A DNA stretch of 24,704 nucleotides from JAIBJN01 sp035762005 (GCA_035762005.1 DASTQA010000093.1:1-24704); one strand, 5' to 3'; shown: positions 1 to 8,521, counted from the first letter of the stretch. The notes: generated by a model not told the origin, from the sequence alone. Numbers and translations are program-made.

Positions 1-84
1 CAGCGCACGCCGCGCGGCCGCACGGTGACGAAGCTCGGCCGCGCCCACGCCGGGGCCGCGGCCGCGGACGGCGCGCTCTTCTAG
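1..84 (+). CDS. ruvB: RuvB C-terminal end (partial, 5' part outside window)
   Basis: The frame starting at base 1 reads QRTPRGRTVTKLGRAHAG and then an Ala-rich end before a TAG stop at 82-84. QRTPRGR is the conserved end of RuvB, the hexameric AAA+ motor that drives Holliday-junction branch migration with RuvA; in RuvB it lies in the winged-helix DNA-binding domain a few residues before the C-terminus. Only 27 residues are visible, so the ATPase motifs cannot be checked. A match this short carries risk, but the motif is characteristic and it sits where the gene should end. The following gene has its own promoter, so ruvB is probably the last gene of its unit. Confidence 0.65.
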   Translation, partial: QRTPRGRTVTKLGRAHAGAAAADGALF

Positions 85-107
85 CGGCTTTCCGGCCGGT
101 CGATGTG

Positions 108-136
108 TTGGCACGCCGCGTGACGTGTGCTACATT
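108..136 (+). promoter_or_regulatory. Promoter of the LVIVD-repeat gene
   Basis: TTGGCA (108-113), 17-nt spacer, TACATT (131-136), with a TGC just before the -10 box (extended -10). This is a good match to a vegetative sigma-70-type promoter. It predicts transcription from about 143 and a leader of about 60 nt before the TTG start at 205. Confidence 0.6.
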
Positions 137-204
137 CCCGCGCCTCCGGGACGCTCTACGGTGGAGTTCCTCGGACCCGGGGACCACCACGGAGGAGGGG
201 AACG

Positions 205-2097
205 TTGAGAAGACGAACGACGCGACTCGTCGCGGGGGCGTGCGCCCTGGTGGCGACGTTGCTCACCGCGGGTGCCGCGGCGCACCCCCAGCAGCACGGC
301 GAGCCGGACGGTCATCTGCTCGGGTCCGGGGCGTGGGGGAACGTCGAGCTCGTGAGCAAGGCGGTCCTGACGACGACGCCCGACCTCGTCGCCGACGTAG
401 CCGTCAACCCGGCGGGGACCTACGCCTTCCTCGCCAACTGGGGAGAGCCGAAGTGCCCTGACAACTCGGAGGCAGGCGGTCAGAGAAACCCCGACGCGGG
501 GGCTTGGGTCGTCGACATCCGCGACCTCGAGAACCCACGCGAGGTGGGCTTCATCCCGTCTTCGCAGGACTCGCGTCCGGGCGAGGGCATGCAGGTCCTC
601 ACCGTCACGACGAAGTCCTTCACCGGCGACATGCTCGTCATGAACAACGAGCTCTGCGGCAAGAACGGCAAGGGCGGCGTCTCGCTCTGGAACGTGACGA
701 ACCCGCGCAAGCCGGCGAGGCTCGCCGAGAACTGGGGCGATCGCGGCTTCGCCGACTACAACGACATCCACAGCGCCTACGCCTGGGATGCCGGCGCGCG
801 GGCGTACGTGGTCACGGTGGACAACTTCGAGTTCCCCGACGTCGACATCCTTGACATCACGAACCCGAAGCGGCCGCGGCTCGTAGCCGAGTACGACCTC
901 AACGACCACGCGGTCGACCAGCCGGCGCTCAACCTGACCGAGTCGTTCATCCACGACATGACCGTGAAGAAGATCGGCGACCGCTGGATCATGCTCGTCT
1001 CCTACTGGGACGGCGGCTTCGTGAAGCTCGACGTCACCGACCCGGCCAACGCCGTGTTCCTCGGCGACACCGACTACAACAACCCCGACCCGGAGCTGCT
1101 CGAGTCGACCGGAGCGGCGCTGACGCCCGAGGGCAACGGCCACCAGGCGGAGTTCACGCTCGACAACGAGTACTTCATCGCGACCGACGAGGACTTCGAC
1201 GCCTACCGCTCGACGCTCTTCTCGATCACGTCGGGCCCGAACGCGGGCACCGAGTACCAGACAGCGCCGACGGGCGGAGGCGCGTCGGTCACCCTGCTCC
1301 CCGACCTGAAGCTGAACGGGCCCGTGGTCTACGGCGGCTACGGCTGTCCCGACTCGGAGCCGATCCCGCCCGCGGACTCGATCGCCTGGCCGGCGCTCGC
1401 GCCCGGCGAGGAGAAGATCGTCGTCCTCCAGCGTGGCCCCGAGCAGGACCCGAGCGCACCGGAGGAGGCGTGCTTCCCCGGCGAGAAGGCCGAGGCGGGC
1501 CACATGGCCGGCTACGATGCCGTCGTCCTGGTCGCCCGGCACCTGGGCGGAACGACCGAGCCCCTGCCGCCCTTCTGCGGCACCGGGGCGTTCCCGGCCC
1601 ACGAGCCGATCGTCACCGTCTGCACGACGCACACGGCGTACCACCACATGTTCAACACGGAGCCGAGCTTCGAGCTGCCGTATCCCGACGAGCCGAACAA
1701 CGAGCCCGACATCGGGCAGGTCGGCGAGCGGATCGAGGTCGGATCGATCTTCGACGGGTGGGGTTACGTCCACCTGTTCGACGCCGACACCCTGGCGGAG
1801 CTCGACACGTTCGCGATTCCGGAGGCCCACGATCCGGCATACTCGTCCGGCTTCGGTGACCTGACCGTCCACGAGGTCGCCACCGACCCGGACGAGGCTG
1901 ACCGGGCGTGGCTCTCGTACTACTCGGGCGGCCTACGCGCCCTGCAGATCGTCGGCGGGGAGCTCGTCGAGACCGGCGGGTACCTCGACCCGAACGGCAA
2001 CGACTTCTGGGGCGTCGAGGCGTTCGTGCGCAACGGCCGCACGATCGTCCTCGCCAGCGACCGCGACAGCGGCCTCTGGATCTTCCGCCAGACCTAG
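205..2097 (+). CDS. Exported LVIVD-repeat beta-propeller protein with PA-like insert
   Basis: A protein of 630 residues predicted to be exported. The start is taken as TTG at 205 because GGAGGAGGGG (191-200) lies at ideal spacing and the product then begins MRRRTTRLVAG followed by a hydrophobic run and an Ala-rich cleavage region (ending near AAAH), a clear signal peptide. An upstream ATG at 127 overlaps the promoter and would bury that signal. Repeats of the type 'VxDIxxxxNPxxPxxVxxx' follow (DLENPREVGFI, VTNPRKPARLAEN, ITNPKRPRLVAEYD, VTDPANAVFLGD), as in LVIVD-repeat proteins, thought to form beta-propellers. Residues about 340-480 interrupt the repeats with a Cys-containing segment resembling a protease-associated (PA) domain (KIVVLQRGP, AGYDAVVLVAR), after which propeller strands resume. 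No catalytic residues are recognised; a surface binding role is likely but unproven. Confidence 0.8.
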   Translation: MRRRTTRLVAGACALVATLLTAGAAAHPQQHGEPDGHLLGSGAWGNVELVSKAVLTTTPDLVADVAVNPAGTYAFLANWGEPKCPDNSEAGGQRNPDAGAWVVDIRDLENPREVGFIPSSQDSRPGEGMQVLTVTTKSFTGDMLVMNNELCGKNGKGGVSLWNVTNPRKPARLAENWGDRGFADYNDIHSAYAWDAGARAYVVTVDNFEFPDVDILDITNPKRPRLVAEYDLNDHAVDQPALNLTESFIHDMTVKKIGDRWIMLVSYWDGGFVKLDVTDPANAVFLGDTDYNNPDPELLESTGAALTPEGNGHQAEFTLDNEYFIATDEDFDAYRSTLFSITSGPNAGTEYQTAPTGGGASVTLLPDLKLNGPVVYGGYGCPDSEPIPPADSIAWPALAPGEEKIVVLQRGPEQDPSAPEEACFPGEKAEAGHMAGYDAVVLVARHLGGTTEPLPPFCGTGAFPAHEPIVTVCTTHTAYHHMFNTEPSFELPYPDEPNNEPDIGQVGERIEVGSIFDGWGYVHLFDADTLAELDTFAIPEAHDPAYSSGFGDLTVHEVATDPDEADRAWLSYYSGGLRALQIVGGELVETGGYLDPNGNDFWGVEAFVRNGRTIVLASDRDSGLWIFRQT

Positions 2098-2117
2098 AGG
2101 GCGACCGGCACGAGCAT

Positions 2118-2147
2118 CCGAGGGGCCGGCGAGAGCCGGCCCCTCGG
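2118..2147 (+). terminator. GC-rich terminator hairpin after the LVIVD gene
   Basis: A perfect 13-bp stem (CCGAGGGGCCGGC at 2118-2130 with its complement at 2135-2147) closed by a GAGA loop, 20 nt after the stop. There is no U tract, which is common in high-GC actinobacteria. The 12-nt inner arm is identical to the hairpin at 3811-3838. Confidence 0.7.
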
Positions 2148-2149
2148 CG

Positions 2150-2178
2150 TTCGAACCGCCGCCGCGCTGTGCTACCTT
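2150..2178 (+). promoter_or_regulatory. Promoter of the M28 peptidase gene
   Basis: TTCGAA (2150-2155), 17-nt spacer, TACCTT (2173-2178) with TGC immediately before it. The -10 region and about 20 nt downstream closely resemble those of the promoter at 108-136 (GTGCTACnTTC, then a CCGGGAC block). Predicted leader of about 75 nt. Confidence 0.5.
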
Positions 2179-2258
2179 CACGCCCGTCCCGGGACAGGTC
2201 GGCCGCCTCGGCGGCCGGCTCCGGACGCACGGACAACGACCGAAAGAGGGGATATCTC

Positions 2259-3788
2259 TTGAGGAAACTCACGCTGCTGCTCGCCGCGCTGACGGTGGCG
2301 CTCGCACTACCGCCGCTCAGCTCGACGGCGGTCGGCCCGGACACGACAGCGCTTCGCAACGCGGTCACCGTCGCCGGCCTCATGGAGCACGAGCAAGCGC
2401 TCCAGGAGATCGCCGACGCCAACGGGGGCACGCGGGCCTCGGGTACGCCCGGCTACGCGGACTCCGTCGAGTACGTCGCCGGTCTCCTGACCGACGCCGG
2501 CTACGACGTCACGATCCAGAACTTCACGTACGACCAGTTCGTGCTCAACTCGAGCGCCTTCGAGCGCGTCTCGCCCGACCCGAAGACGTACGCCGAGGGC
2601 CTCGACGCCGAGTACTCGCCCATGGACTACTCGGGGGCGGGCGACTTCACCGCGCCGCTGGCGGCCGCCGGCGGCATCACGATCCCGTCTCCGGGCGGCT
2701 CGACGAGCGGCTGCTCCGCGGCCGACTTCGCCGGCTTCCCGGCGGGCGCCATCGCCCTCGTCCAGCGCGGCACGTGCCCCTTCCGGCAGAAGGCGGCCAA
2801 CGCCGACGCCGCGGGTGCCGTCGCCGTCGTCGTCTTCAACGAGGGCGACGAGAACCCGAACGATGACCGCTTCGGCGTCATCGCCGGGACGCTTGACCCG
2901 CCGCAGATGGACATCCCTGTGATCGGGACGTCGTTCGCGGTCGGCGAGGAGCTCTACAACCGGCTCACGAGCGGCCAGGCGGTCACGGTGCGTGTCGCCG
3001 TCGACGCCGAGGTCGTGACGACCGCGACGGCGAACGTCATCGCCGACACGCAGACGGGTCGGGTCGACCGCACCGTCGTCGTCGGCGCGCACCTCGACTC
3101 CGTGAGCGAGGGCCCCGGCATCAACGACAACGGCTCGGGCACCTCGGCGATCCTCGAGACGGCGCTGCAGATGGCCGAGCTCGGGATCGAGCCGGTCAAC
3201 CGCGTGCGCTTCGCCTTCTGGGGCGCCGAGGAGGACGGCCTCATCGGGTCGCAGCACTACGTCGACAGCCTCGCTAAGCGCGACCTCAAGGACATCGCGC
3301 TCAACCTCAACCACGACATGGTCGGCTCGCCGAACTTCGTCCGCTTCGTTTACGACGGAGACGGGTCGGCGTTCGGGGTCGACGGCCCGAGCGGCTCCGG
3401 CCGCATCGAGTCTGTCTTCGTCGACTACTTCACCGACCAAGGCCTGGCGACGGAGCCGACCGAGTTCGACGGCCGTTCGGACTACGACGCCTTCATCAAC
3501 GCCGGCATTCCGGCCGGCGGGCTCTTCACGGGCGCCGAGGGCATCAAGACGGCTGAGCAGGCCGCGATCTACGGCGGCATGGCCGGCGTCGCGTACGACC
3601 CGTGCTACCACCAGGCGTGCGACACGATCGCCAACGTGAGCACGACCGCGATCGACCAGATGTCGGACGCGATCGCCCACTCGACCCTCGTCTTCGCCAT
3701 GACCAACTCCTCGGTCAGCGGCACGGACAAGGCGTCGAACACGGCGAAGGAGAAGATGCAGTTCAAGGGCTCGAAGCTCGAGCGCTAA
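2259..3788 (+). CDS. Exported M28 metallo-aminopeptidase with PA domain
   Basis: Predicted secreted zinc aminopeptidase of 509 residues, related to the Streptomyces griseus aminopeptidase group of MEROPS M28. The start is TTG at 2259: GAAAGAGGGG (2242-2251) precedes it and the product begins MRKLTLLLAALTVALAL, a signal peptide. Residues about 120-245 form a PA domain (ALVQRGTCPF, then NADAAGAVAVVVFN). The M28 catalytic domain follows with the expected two-zinc residues: His278 and Asp280 in GAHLDS, Asp290 in GINDNGSG, Glu324-Glu325 in GAEEDG (base and ligand), Asp353 in NHDMVG and His451 in CYHQACD. Cys449 and Cys454 flank the last ligand and may form a disulfide. The set is complete, so the enzyme should be active on peptides with free N-termini outside the cell. 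It has its own promoter and terminator, so it is not in an operon with the gene before it. Confidence 0.92.
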   Translation: MRKLTLLLAALTVALALPPLSSTAVGPDTTALRNAVTVAGLMEHEQALQEIADANGGTRASGTPGYADSVEYVAGLLTDAGYDVTIQNFTYDQFVLNSSAFERVSPDPKTYAEGLDAEYSPMDYSGAGDFTAPLAAAGGITIPSPGGSTSGCSAADFAGFPAGAIALVQRGTCPFRQKAANADAAGAVAVVVFNEGDENPNDDRFGVIAGTLDPPQMDIPVIGTSFAVGEELYNRLTSGQAVTVRVAVDAEVVTTATANVIADTQTGRVDRTVVVGAHLDSVSEGPGINDNGSGTSAILETALQMAELGIEPVNRVRFAFWGAEEDGLIGSQHYVDSLAKRDLKDIALNLNHDMVGSPNFVRFVYDGDGSAFGVDGPSGSGRIESVFVDYFTDQGLATEPTEFDGRSDYDAFINAGIPAGGLFTGAEGIKTAEQAAIYGGMAGVAYDPCYHQACDTIANVSTTAIDQMSDAIAHSTLVFAMTNSSVSGTDKASNTAKEKMQFKGSKLER

Positions 3789-3810
3789 GGCGAGCTGTAC
3801 GCGTGAACGA

Positions 3811-3838
3811 CGAGGGGCCGGCCGACGCCGGCCCCTCG
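3811..3838. terminator. Hairpin terminator between convergent genes
   Basis: A perfect 12-bp stem (CGAGGGGCCGGC at 3811-3822, complement at 3827-3838) with a CGAC loop. It lies between the stop of the M28 gene (3788) and the stop of the minus-strand gene at 3844, so it can serve both strands. The stem is the same sequence as in the hairpin at 2118-2147. Confidence 0.7.
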
Positions 3839-3843
3839 CTCGT

Positions 3844-4299
3844 CTAGCGGCGGAACTGGAGGTCGTGCCAGGAGGGCACGGGGGCGAGCTCGAGGAGCGC
3901 GCGGCCGCCGGCGGGATCGCGGTAGCCGAACTCGGCGCTCTCCTCGTCCCAGTCGACCTCGAGCAGGTCGTCCTTCACCCGCTGGTCGAGCCAAGCGCCC
4001 CGGAAGATGAGCTTGCGGAGCCAGTAGACGAGCGACTCGTCGTTGACGAGGGCCAGGCGCTCCCAGTGGCGGACGAGGTACTCGCCGAGGGCGCTCGCCG
4101 GCGCGTCGATGCGCCCGTGCGCCGTCAGCTCGACGAGGTCGGCCGTCTCGTCGTCCTCGAGCTCCCCGGGCGCCACGAGCCCGAGCCGCACGGCGGCGGC
4201 GTTCACGCGCTGCTCGAAGTCGATCGCGTTGAAGCTGAAGCGGTAGCCGAGGAACTCGACGACGAAGTCGTCGCCGGACGTGTAGTTCGGGTCGCTCAC
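3844..4299 (-). CDS. Conserved-looking protein of unknown function
   Basis: A 151-residue acidic protein that I do not recognise. The start is taken as GTG at 4299 (MSDPNYTSGDDF). A longer reading from ATG at 4398 would run into recJ and begins with a low-complexity stretch, so it is unlikely. Visible features: an aromatic N-terminal segment (VVEFLGYRFSFNAIDFEQRV), a middle run suggesting alpha helices (LGEYLVRHWERLALVNDESL, VYWLRKLIFRG), and an acidic segment (LLEVDWDEESAEFGYRDPAG). It has no signal peptide, membrane segment or Cys pair, so it is likely cytoplasmic. It diverges from recJ across 85 bp. A TATCCT box 10 nt before the GTG suggests a nearly leaderless transcript. Codon use matches its neighbours, which supports a real gene. 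Confidence 0.7.
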   Translation of the reverse strand: MSDPNYTSGDDFVVEFLGYRFSFNAIDFEQRVNAAAVRLGLVAPGELEDDETADLVELTAHGRIDAPASALGEYLVRHWERLALVNDESLVYWLRKLIFRGAWLDQRVKDDLLEVDWDEESAEFGYRDPAGGRALLELAPVPSWHDLQFRR

Positions 4300-4309
4300 G
4301 CCGGACCTG

Positions 4310-4315
4310 AGGATA
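4310..4315 (-). promoter_or_regulatory. Candidate -10 box of the unknown gene at 3844-4299
   Basis: TATCCT on the minus strand, ending 10 nt before the GTG start at 4299. With the usual 6-7 nt to the start point, the transcript leader would be only 3-4 nt. No convincing -35 box is seen. Confidence 0.35.
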
Positions 4316-4369
4316 CCGCCGCTCTCCGGGGCCGCCCGCGGCGACCCGCAGTCCGTCCGACCCGCCTCG

Positions 4370-4375
4370 TACGGT
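4370..4375 (+). promoter_or_regulatory. Candidate -10 box of recJ
   Basis: TACGGT ending 9 nt before the ATG at 4385. It predicts a transcript with almost no leader. No clear -35 box or strong Shine-Dalgarno sequence is seen. This is weak evidence taken alone; it follows a pattern seen at several genes here. Confidence 0.3.
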
Positions 4376-4384
4376 GGAACGACG

Positions 4385-6256
4385 ATGCACGAGGGCACCT
4401 GGACGCTCAGTCCGTGCCCCCGCGAGGAGGTGCGGGCGCTCGCCCAGGCGCTCGGACTCAGCGAGACGACCGCGAGCGTCCTCGTCCGGCGGGGCTACGG
4501 CGACCCCGAGGCCGCACGCGCCTTCCTCGAAGGCGCGCCGCCCGGGCACGACGGGTTCCTGCTCGGGGACGTCGAGGAGGCGTGCGCCCGCATCCGCGAG
4601 GCGATCGCCTCGCGCCGGCGGATCTGCGTCCACGGCGACTACGACGTCGACGGGATCTGCGCCACGGCGCTCGCCGTCACGGTCCTCCGCGACCTCGGCG
4701 CCGACGTCGACTGGCACCTGCCGAGCCGGTTCGAGGAGGGCTACGGCGTCTCGCGCGAGACGCTCGCGCGGCTCGCGAGCGAGGGGTACGGGCTCGTCCT
4801 GACGGTCGACTGCGGCATCACGGCGGTCGAGGAGGTGGCCGAGGCGCGGGCCGCGGGGCTCGAGGTCGTCGTCACGGACCACCACCGCCCCGGTGAGACG
4901 CTCCCCGACTGCCCGCTCGTCGCCACGCGTCCCTCCGACTACCCCTTCCCCGAGCTGTGCGGCACGGGGGTCGTCCTCAAGCTGCTCGAGGCGCTGGGCG
5001 CAGCGGGGCTCGAGCGCCACCTCGACCTCGTCGCCCTCGCCACCGTGGCCGACGTCGTCCCGCTCGTCGACGAGAACCGCGCCCTCGTCGCGGCCGGCAT
5101 GCGGCGGCTGGCGCGAACCGACAAGCCGGGCGTCCGCGCGCTCATGCGCGTCGCCGGCGTCGACCCGGCCGCCCTCGACACGGGCTCCATCGGCTTCCGG
5201 CTCGCCCCGCGCATCAACGCGGCGGGCCGGCTCGGCCATCCCGGCGCCGCGCTCGACCTCCTCCTGACGGCCGACGAGGCCGAGGCGCGCCGCCTGGCAG
5301 GCGAGCTCGAGGCGCTCAACCGCGACCGGCAGGCGGTCGAGGAGCGGATCCTCCGCGACGCCCTCCGCCAGGTCGAGGAGTGGCCGGAGGCCCACCGCCG
5401 GCGGCCCGGGTACGTGCTCGCCGGCGAGGACTGGCACCGCGGCGTCATCGGCATCGTCGCCTCGCGCCTCGTCGAGCGCTTCCACCGCCCGGTCGTGCTC
5501 GTCGCCGGCGGCGAGGCGGGGGAGGAGTGGACCGGCTCCGGGAGGTCGATTCCGGCCTTCGACCTCCACGGGGCGCTGGGCGCCTGCTCGCATCTTTTGG
5601 GCCGCTGGGGCGGGCACCGGGCCGCCGCTGGGCTCTCGATCGCGCCCGAGCGCCTCGGCGCGTTCGCGGAGGCCTTCGCCGAGCACGCCGCCGGAGCCCT
5701 CGCGGCGGAGGACCTGCGGCGCGTGACGCCGGTCGACGCGGTCGTCCGCGGGAGCGAGCTCACGCTCGGCCTCTGCGAGGAGCTGGAGCGCCTCGCGCCC
5801 TTCGGGCTCGGCAACCCGAACGTCACGCTCCTCGCGGTCGGCTGCGAGCTCTCCGAGCTCGGCGCCGTGGGCGAGGGACGCCACCTGCGGCTCGCCGTGA
5901 CGGCGGGCGGGGCGCGCTCGGGGGCGATCGCGTTCGGGCGCGGCTCGGCGCTCGACCGCTACCGCCGACCCGGCCGCTACGACGTCGCCTTCCGCCTGGC
6001 CGCGAACCGCTGGAACGGCACGGTCACGCCGCAGCTCGTCGTCAGGGAGATCTTCGCCACGCCGGAGCGCTACGACGAGCTCCGGCTGAGCCTCCTGGCC
6101 GAGTGGCAGGCGGGCACGGAGGCGTGGAGCCCGTACGCGCGCGCCGTCTTCGAGGAGCTCGGGCTGGCGGAGGACGGCGGGGGCTGGCGCCCCCTCGTCG
6201 AGTCGGCGACCTTTCGGGCCGCCCTCGCCGAGCAGGCCTTCGCGGCCGCGGCCTAG
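4385..6256 (+). CDS. recJ: Single-stranded-DNA exonuclease RecJ
   Basis: A 623-residue DHH-family 5'-3' single-strand DNA exonuclease that acts in RecF-pathway recombination, mismatch repair and base excision repair. The DHH core shows HGDYDVDG (residues 83-90), TVDCG (140-144) and TDHH (164-167), the metal-binding motifs; ATVADVVPL (219-227) carries a further conserved Asp. LAPRINAAGR follows, and the DHHA1 domain has its GGHRAAAG motif near residue 408. A C-terminal OB-like part contains FGLGNPN. The length is slightly above the usual 560-600. A common RecJ form of motif I is DYDADG; here Ala is Val, a conservative change. Start ATG 4385; the protein aligns to RecJ from near its N-terminus. 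It is transcribed alone or ahead of rel, 45 bp downstream. Confidence 0.93.
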   Translation: MHEGTWTLSPCPREEVRALAQALGLSETTASVLVRRGYGDPEAARAFLEGAPPGHDGFLLGDVEEACARIREAIASRRRICVHGDYDVDGICATALAVTVLRDLGADVDWHLPSRFEEGYGVSRETLARLASEGYGLVLTVDCGITAVEEVAEARAAGLEVVVTDHHRPGETLPDCPLVATRPSDYPFPELCGTGVVLKLLEALGAAGLERHLDLVALATVADVVPLVDENRALVAAGMRRLARTDKPGVRALMRVAGVDPAALDTGSIGFRLAPRINAAGRLGHPGAALDLLLTADEAEARRLAGELEALNRDRQAVEERILRDALRQVEEWPEAHRRRPGYVLAGEDWHRGVIGIVASRLVERFHRPVVLVAGGEAGEEWTGSGRSIPAFDLHGALGACSHLLGRWGGHRAAAGLSIAPERLGAFAEAFAEHAAGALAAEDLRRVTPVDAVVRGSELTLGLCEELERLAPFGLGNPNVTLLAVGCELSELGAVGEGRHLRLAVTAGGARSGAIAFGRGSALDRYRRPGRYDVAFRLAANRWNGTVTPQLVVREIFATPERYDELRLSLLAEWQAGTEAWSPYARAVFEELGLAEDGGGWRPLVESATFRAALAEQAFAAAA

Positions 6257-6289
6257 GAGGGCACGGGCCGGGGCCGGAGACCCGGGAGC

Positions 6290-6295
6290 TAAGAT
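6290..6295 (+). promoter_or_regulatory. -10 box of rel, predicting a leaderless transcript
   Basis: TAAGAT lies exactly 6 nt before the ATG at 6302, so the A of the ATG falls at the expected transcription start. No Shine-Dalgarno sequence lies in the 30 nt before the ATG. This is the layout of leaderless genes in actinobacteria and Deinococcus. Confidence 0.5.
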
Positions 6296-6301
6296 TCGTC
6301 C

Positions 6302-8521
6302 ATGGCGGGTCAGGTGCTCACCGCATCCGCCGAGCGGCACCGAGAGCTCTTCGACCGGCTCGTTGCCGAGGTGGCGGCCTACAACCCCGACGTCGATCGG
6401 GACCTCCTGGAGCGCGCGTACCTCTTCGCCTCCGAGGCGCACGAGCACCAGCAGCGGCGAAGCGGCGAGGACTTCATCCTCCACCCGCTCGGCGTCGCCC
6501 TCATCCTCGCCGAGCTCCGGCGCGACGACGCGACCGTCGCGGCCGCGCTCGCCCACGACGTCGTCGAGGACACGAACGCGACGATCGAGCAGGTGCGCGA
6601 GGAGTTCGGCGAGGACGTCGCCCGCCTCGTCGAGGGCGTCACGAAGCTGACGCGGATCCACTTCCAGAGCCGCGAGCAGGCGCAGGCCGAGAACTACCGC
6701 AAGATGGTCATGGCGATGGCCGAGGACTACCGGGTCATCCTCATCAAGCTCGCCGACCGCCTCCACAACATGCGGACGATCGAGTACCTCGGCAAGCAGA
6801 AGCAGCTCCAGAAGGCGCGCGAGACGCTCGAGGTCTACGCGCCGCTCGCCCATCGCCTCGGCATCCACACGATCAAGTGGGAGCTCGAGGACCTCGCCTT
6901 CCAGACGCTCCATCCCCGCAAGTACACGGAGATCCAGGCGATGGTCAACCAGCGCCGGGCGGAGCGCGAGAAGTACGTCGAGGGCGCGGGGAAGGTGCTG
7001 CGCAAGGAGCTCGAGAAGGTCGGCATCCCGGCGGAGATCTCCGTGCGCGCGAAGCACTTCTACTCCATCTACGAGAAGATGGCCAAGCGCGGGAAGGAGT
7101 TCAACGAGATCTACGACCTGACCGCGATGCGCGTCATCGTGCAGCGCGAGGGGAAGGAGGGCGAGCGCGACTGCTACGGCGCGCTCGGCGTCATCCACTC
7201 CCTCTGGAAGCCCATGCCCGGCCGCTTCAAGGACTACGTCGCCATGCCCAAGCTCAACATGTACCGGTCGCTGCACACGACGGTGATCGGGCCCGAGGGG
7301 AAGCCGCTCGAGATCCAGGTGCGGACGGGCGACATGCACACGACCGCCGAGCAGGGCATCGCCGCGCACTGGCTCTACAAGGGCGAGAAGGGGAGGAAGC
7401 GCGGCAAGGCCGACGCCGAGCAGCTCGCGTGGATGAAGCAGCTCGCCGACTGGCAGCGGGAGGAGTCGGACCCGCAGGAGTTCCGCCGCGCGTTCCCGGA
7501 GCTCGCCTCCGACGAGGTCTACGTCTTCACGCCGAAGGGGGAGGTCAAGAACCTCCCGGCCGGCTCGACGCCCATCGACTTCGCCTACTCCGTCCACACG
7601 GACGTCGGTCACCGCACGGTCGGCGCCAAGGTGAACGGCCGCATCGTCCCGCTCCACTACCGCCTCCGGAGCGGCGACTTCGTCGAGATCCTCACCTCGA
7701 AGCAGCACAGCCGCGGCCCCTCGCGCGACTGGCTCGCGCTCGCCGTCTCCTCGCGCGCGCGCAACAAGATCCGGCAGTGGTTCAGCCGCGAGACCCGCGA
7801 GGTCGCCGAGCAGCGCGGCCGCGACTCCCTCGAGAACGCGCTCAAGCAGCACAACCTCCCCTACAAGCGGCTCGCGGGATCGCCGCTCCTCGCGGAGGTC
7901 ATCCGCGAGATGGGCTTCAAGAAGGCGGAGGACTTCTACCTCGCGCTTGGCTCTGGGAAGCTCCAGGTCTCGCAGGTGGCGAACAAGGTCCTCCACCGGC
8001 TGAAGACCGAGCAGGTCGTCGAGGAGGAGAAGCTCCCGCGCAAGCCGAAGGCCCGGGAGGCGGTCGCCTCGCAGAACTTCGGCATCAACGTGCCGGGCGT
8101 CGAGGAGGTCCTCGTCCGGCTCGCGAAGTGCTGCACGCCGGTTCCCGGCGATGCGATCGCAGGCTACATCTCGCTGGGGAAGGGCATCACGATCCACCGG
8201 CTCGACTGCCCGAACGTCAAGGCGCTCATGCGCAACCCCGAGCGCTTCACGCCCGTCGAGTGGGACGGGGGCGCCTCGCAGAGCTTCCGTGTTCAGATCG
8301 CGGTCGTCTCCTGGGACCGCCCGCGCCTGCTCGAGGACGTGGCCCGGACGTTCGCCGAGCACGGCGCCAACATCGTCGAGTACGGCGGCCACGTCGAGGA
8401 CCAGATGGCGAAGAACTGGTACGTGGCGGAGGTGGGGGACATCAAGGCGCTGCGCGCGCTCCTCACCGCGCTTCGCAACATCGAGTCGGTCTTCGACGCG
8501 TTCCGCGTGACGCCGAACTGA
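6302..8521 (+). CDS. rel: Bifunctional (p)ppGpp synthetase/hydrolase (RelA/SpoT homologue)
   Basis: A 739-residue long RSH protein that makes (p)ppGpp from ATP and GDP/GTP on starved ribosomes and also hydrolyses it. The hydrolase HD domain is intact: His61 in ILHPL, His85-Asp86 in AHDVVEDT, Asp152 in LADRLHNMRT. The synthetase has IYDLTAMRV (Asp272), GRFKDYVAMPK (308-317), YRSLHTTV (321-328) and LEIQVRT (336-342, Glu337). A TGS domain follows (VYVFTPKGE to VEILTS), then a zinc-finger/RIS part with the Cys pair in LAKCCTPVPGD near 609, and a C-terminal ACT domain (FRVQIAVVSWDRPRLLEDV). Both active sites look complete, so it is bifunctional. The stop overlaps the next gene's ATG by one base (TGATG), so the two are translationally coupled. 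The usual neighbour dtd is not here. Confidence 0.96.
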   Translation: MAGQVLTASAERHRELFDRLVAEVAAYNPDVDRDLLERAYLFASEAHEHQQRRSGEDFILHPLGVALILAELRRDDATVAAALAHDVVEDTNATIEQVREEFGEDVARLVEGVTKLTRIHFQSREQAQAENYRKMVMAMAEDYRVILIKLADRLHNMRTIEYLGKQKQLQKARETLEVYAPLAHRLGIHTIKWELEDLAFQTLHPRKYTEIQAMVNQRRAEREKYVEGAGKVLRKELEKVGIPAEISVRAKHFYSIYEKMAKRGKEFNEIYDLTAMRVIVQREGKEGERDCYGALGVIHSLWKPMPGRFKDYVAMPKLNMYRSLHTTVIGPEGKPLEIQVRTGDMHTTAEQGIAAHWLYKGEKGRKRGKADAEQLAWMKQLADWQREESDPQEFRRAFPELASDEVYVFTPKGEVKNLPAGSTPIDFAYSVHTDVGHRTVGAKVNGRIVPLHYRLRSGDFVEILTSKQHSRGPSRDWLALAVSSRARNKIRQWFSRETREVAEQRGRDSLENALKQHNLPYKRLAGSPLLAEVIREMGFKKAEDFYLALGSGKLQVSQVANKVLHRLKTEQVVEEEKLPRKPKAREAVASQNFGINVPGVEEVLVRLAKCCTPVPGDAIAGYISLGKGITIHRLDCPNVKALMRNPERFTPVEWDGGASQSFRVQIAVVSWDRPRLLEDVARTFAEHGANIVEYGGHVEDQMAKNWYVAEVGDIKALRALLTALRNIESVFDAFRVTPN

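Noticed and set aside
127..204. ATG at 127 as start of the LVIVD gene
   Set aside because: It overlaps the -10 region, lies upstream of the predicted transcription start, and would put 26 Arg/Gly-rich residues before a clear signal peptide. TTG 205 has a strong Shine-Dalgarno site.
4957..8520. Long plus-strand frame through recJ and rel that joins the coiled-coil gene
   Set aside because: Upstream of 8521 it is Arg/Pro/Gly-rich shadow coding of recJ and rel. Only the part from ATG 8521 onward behaves like a gene.
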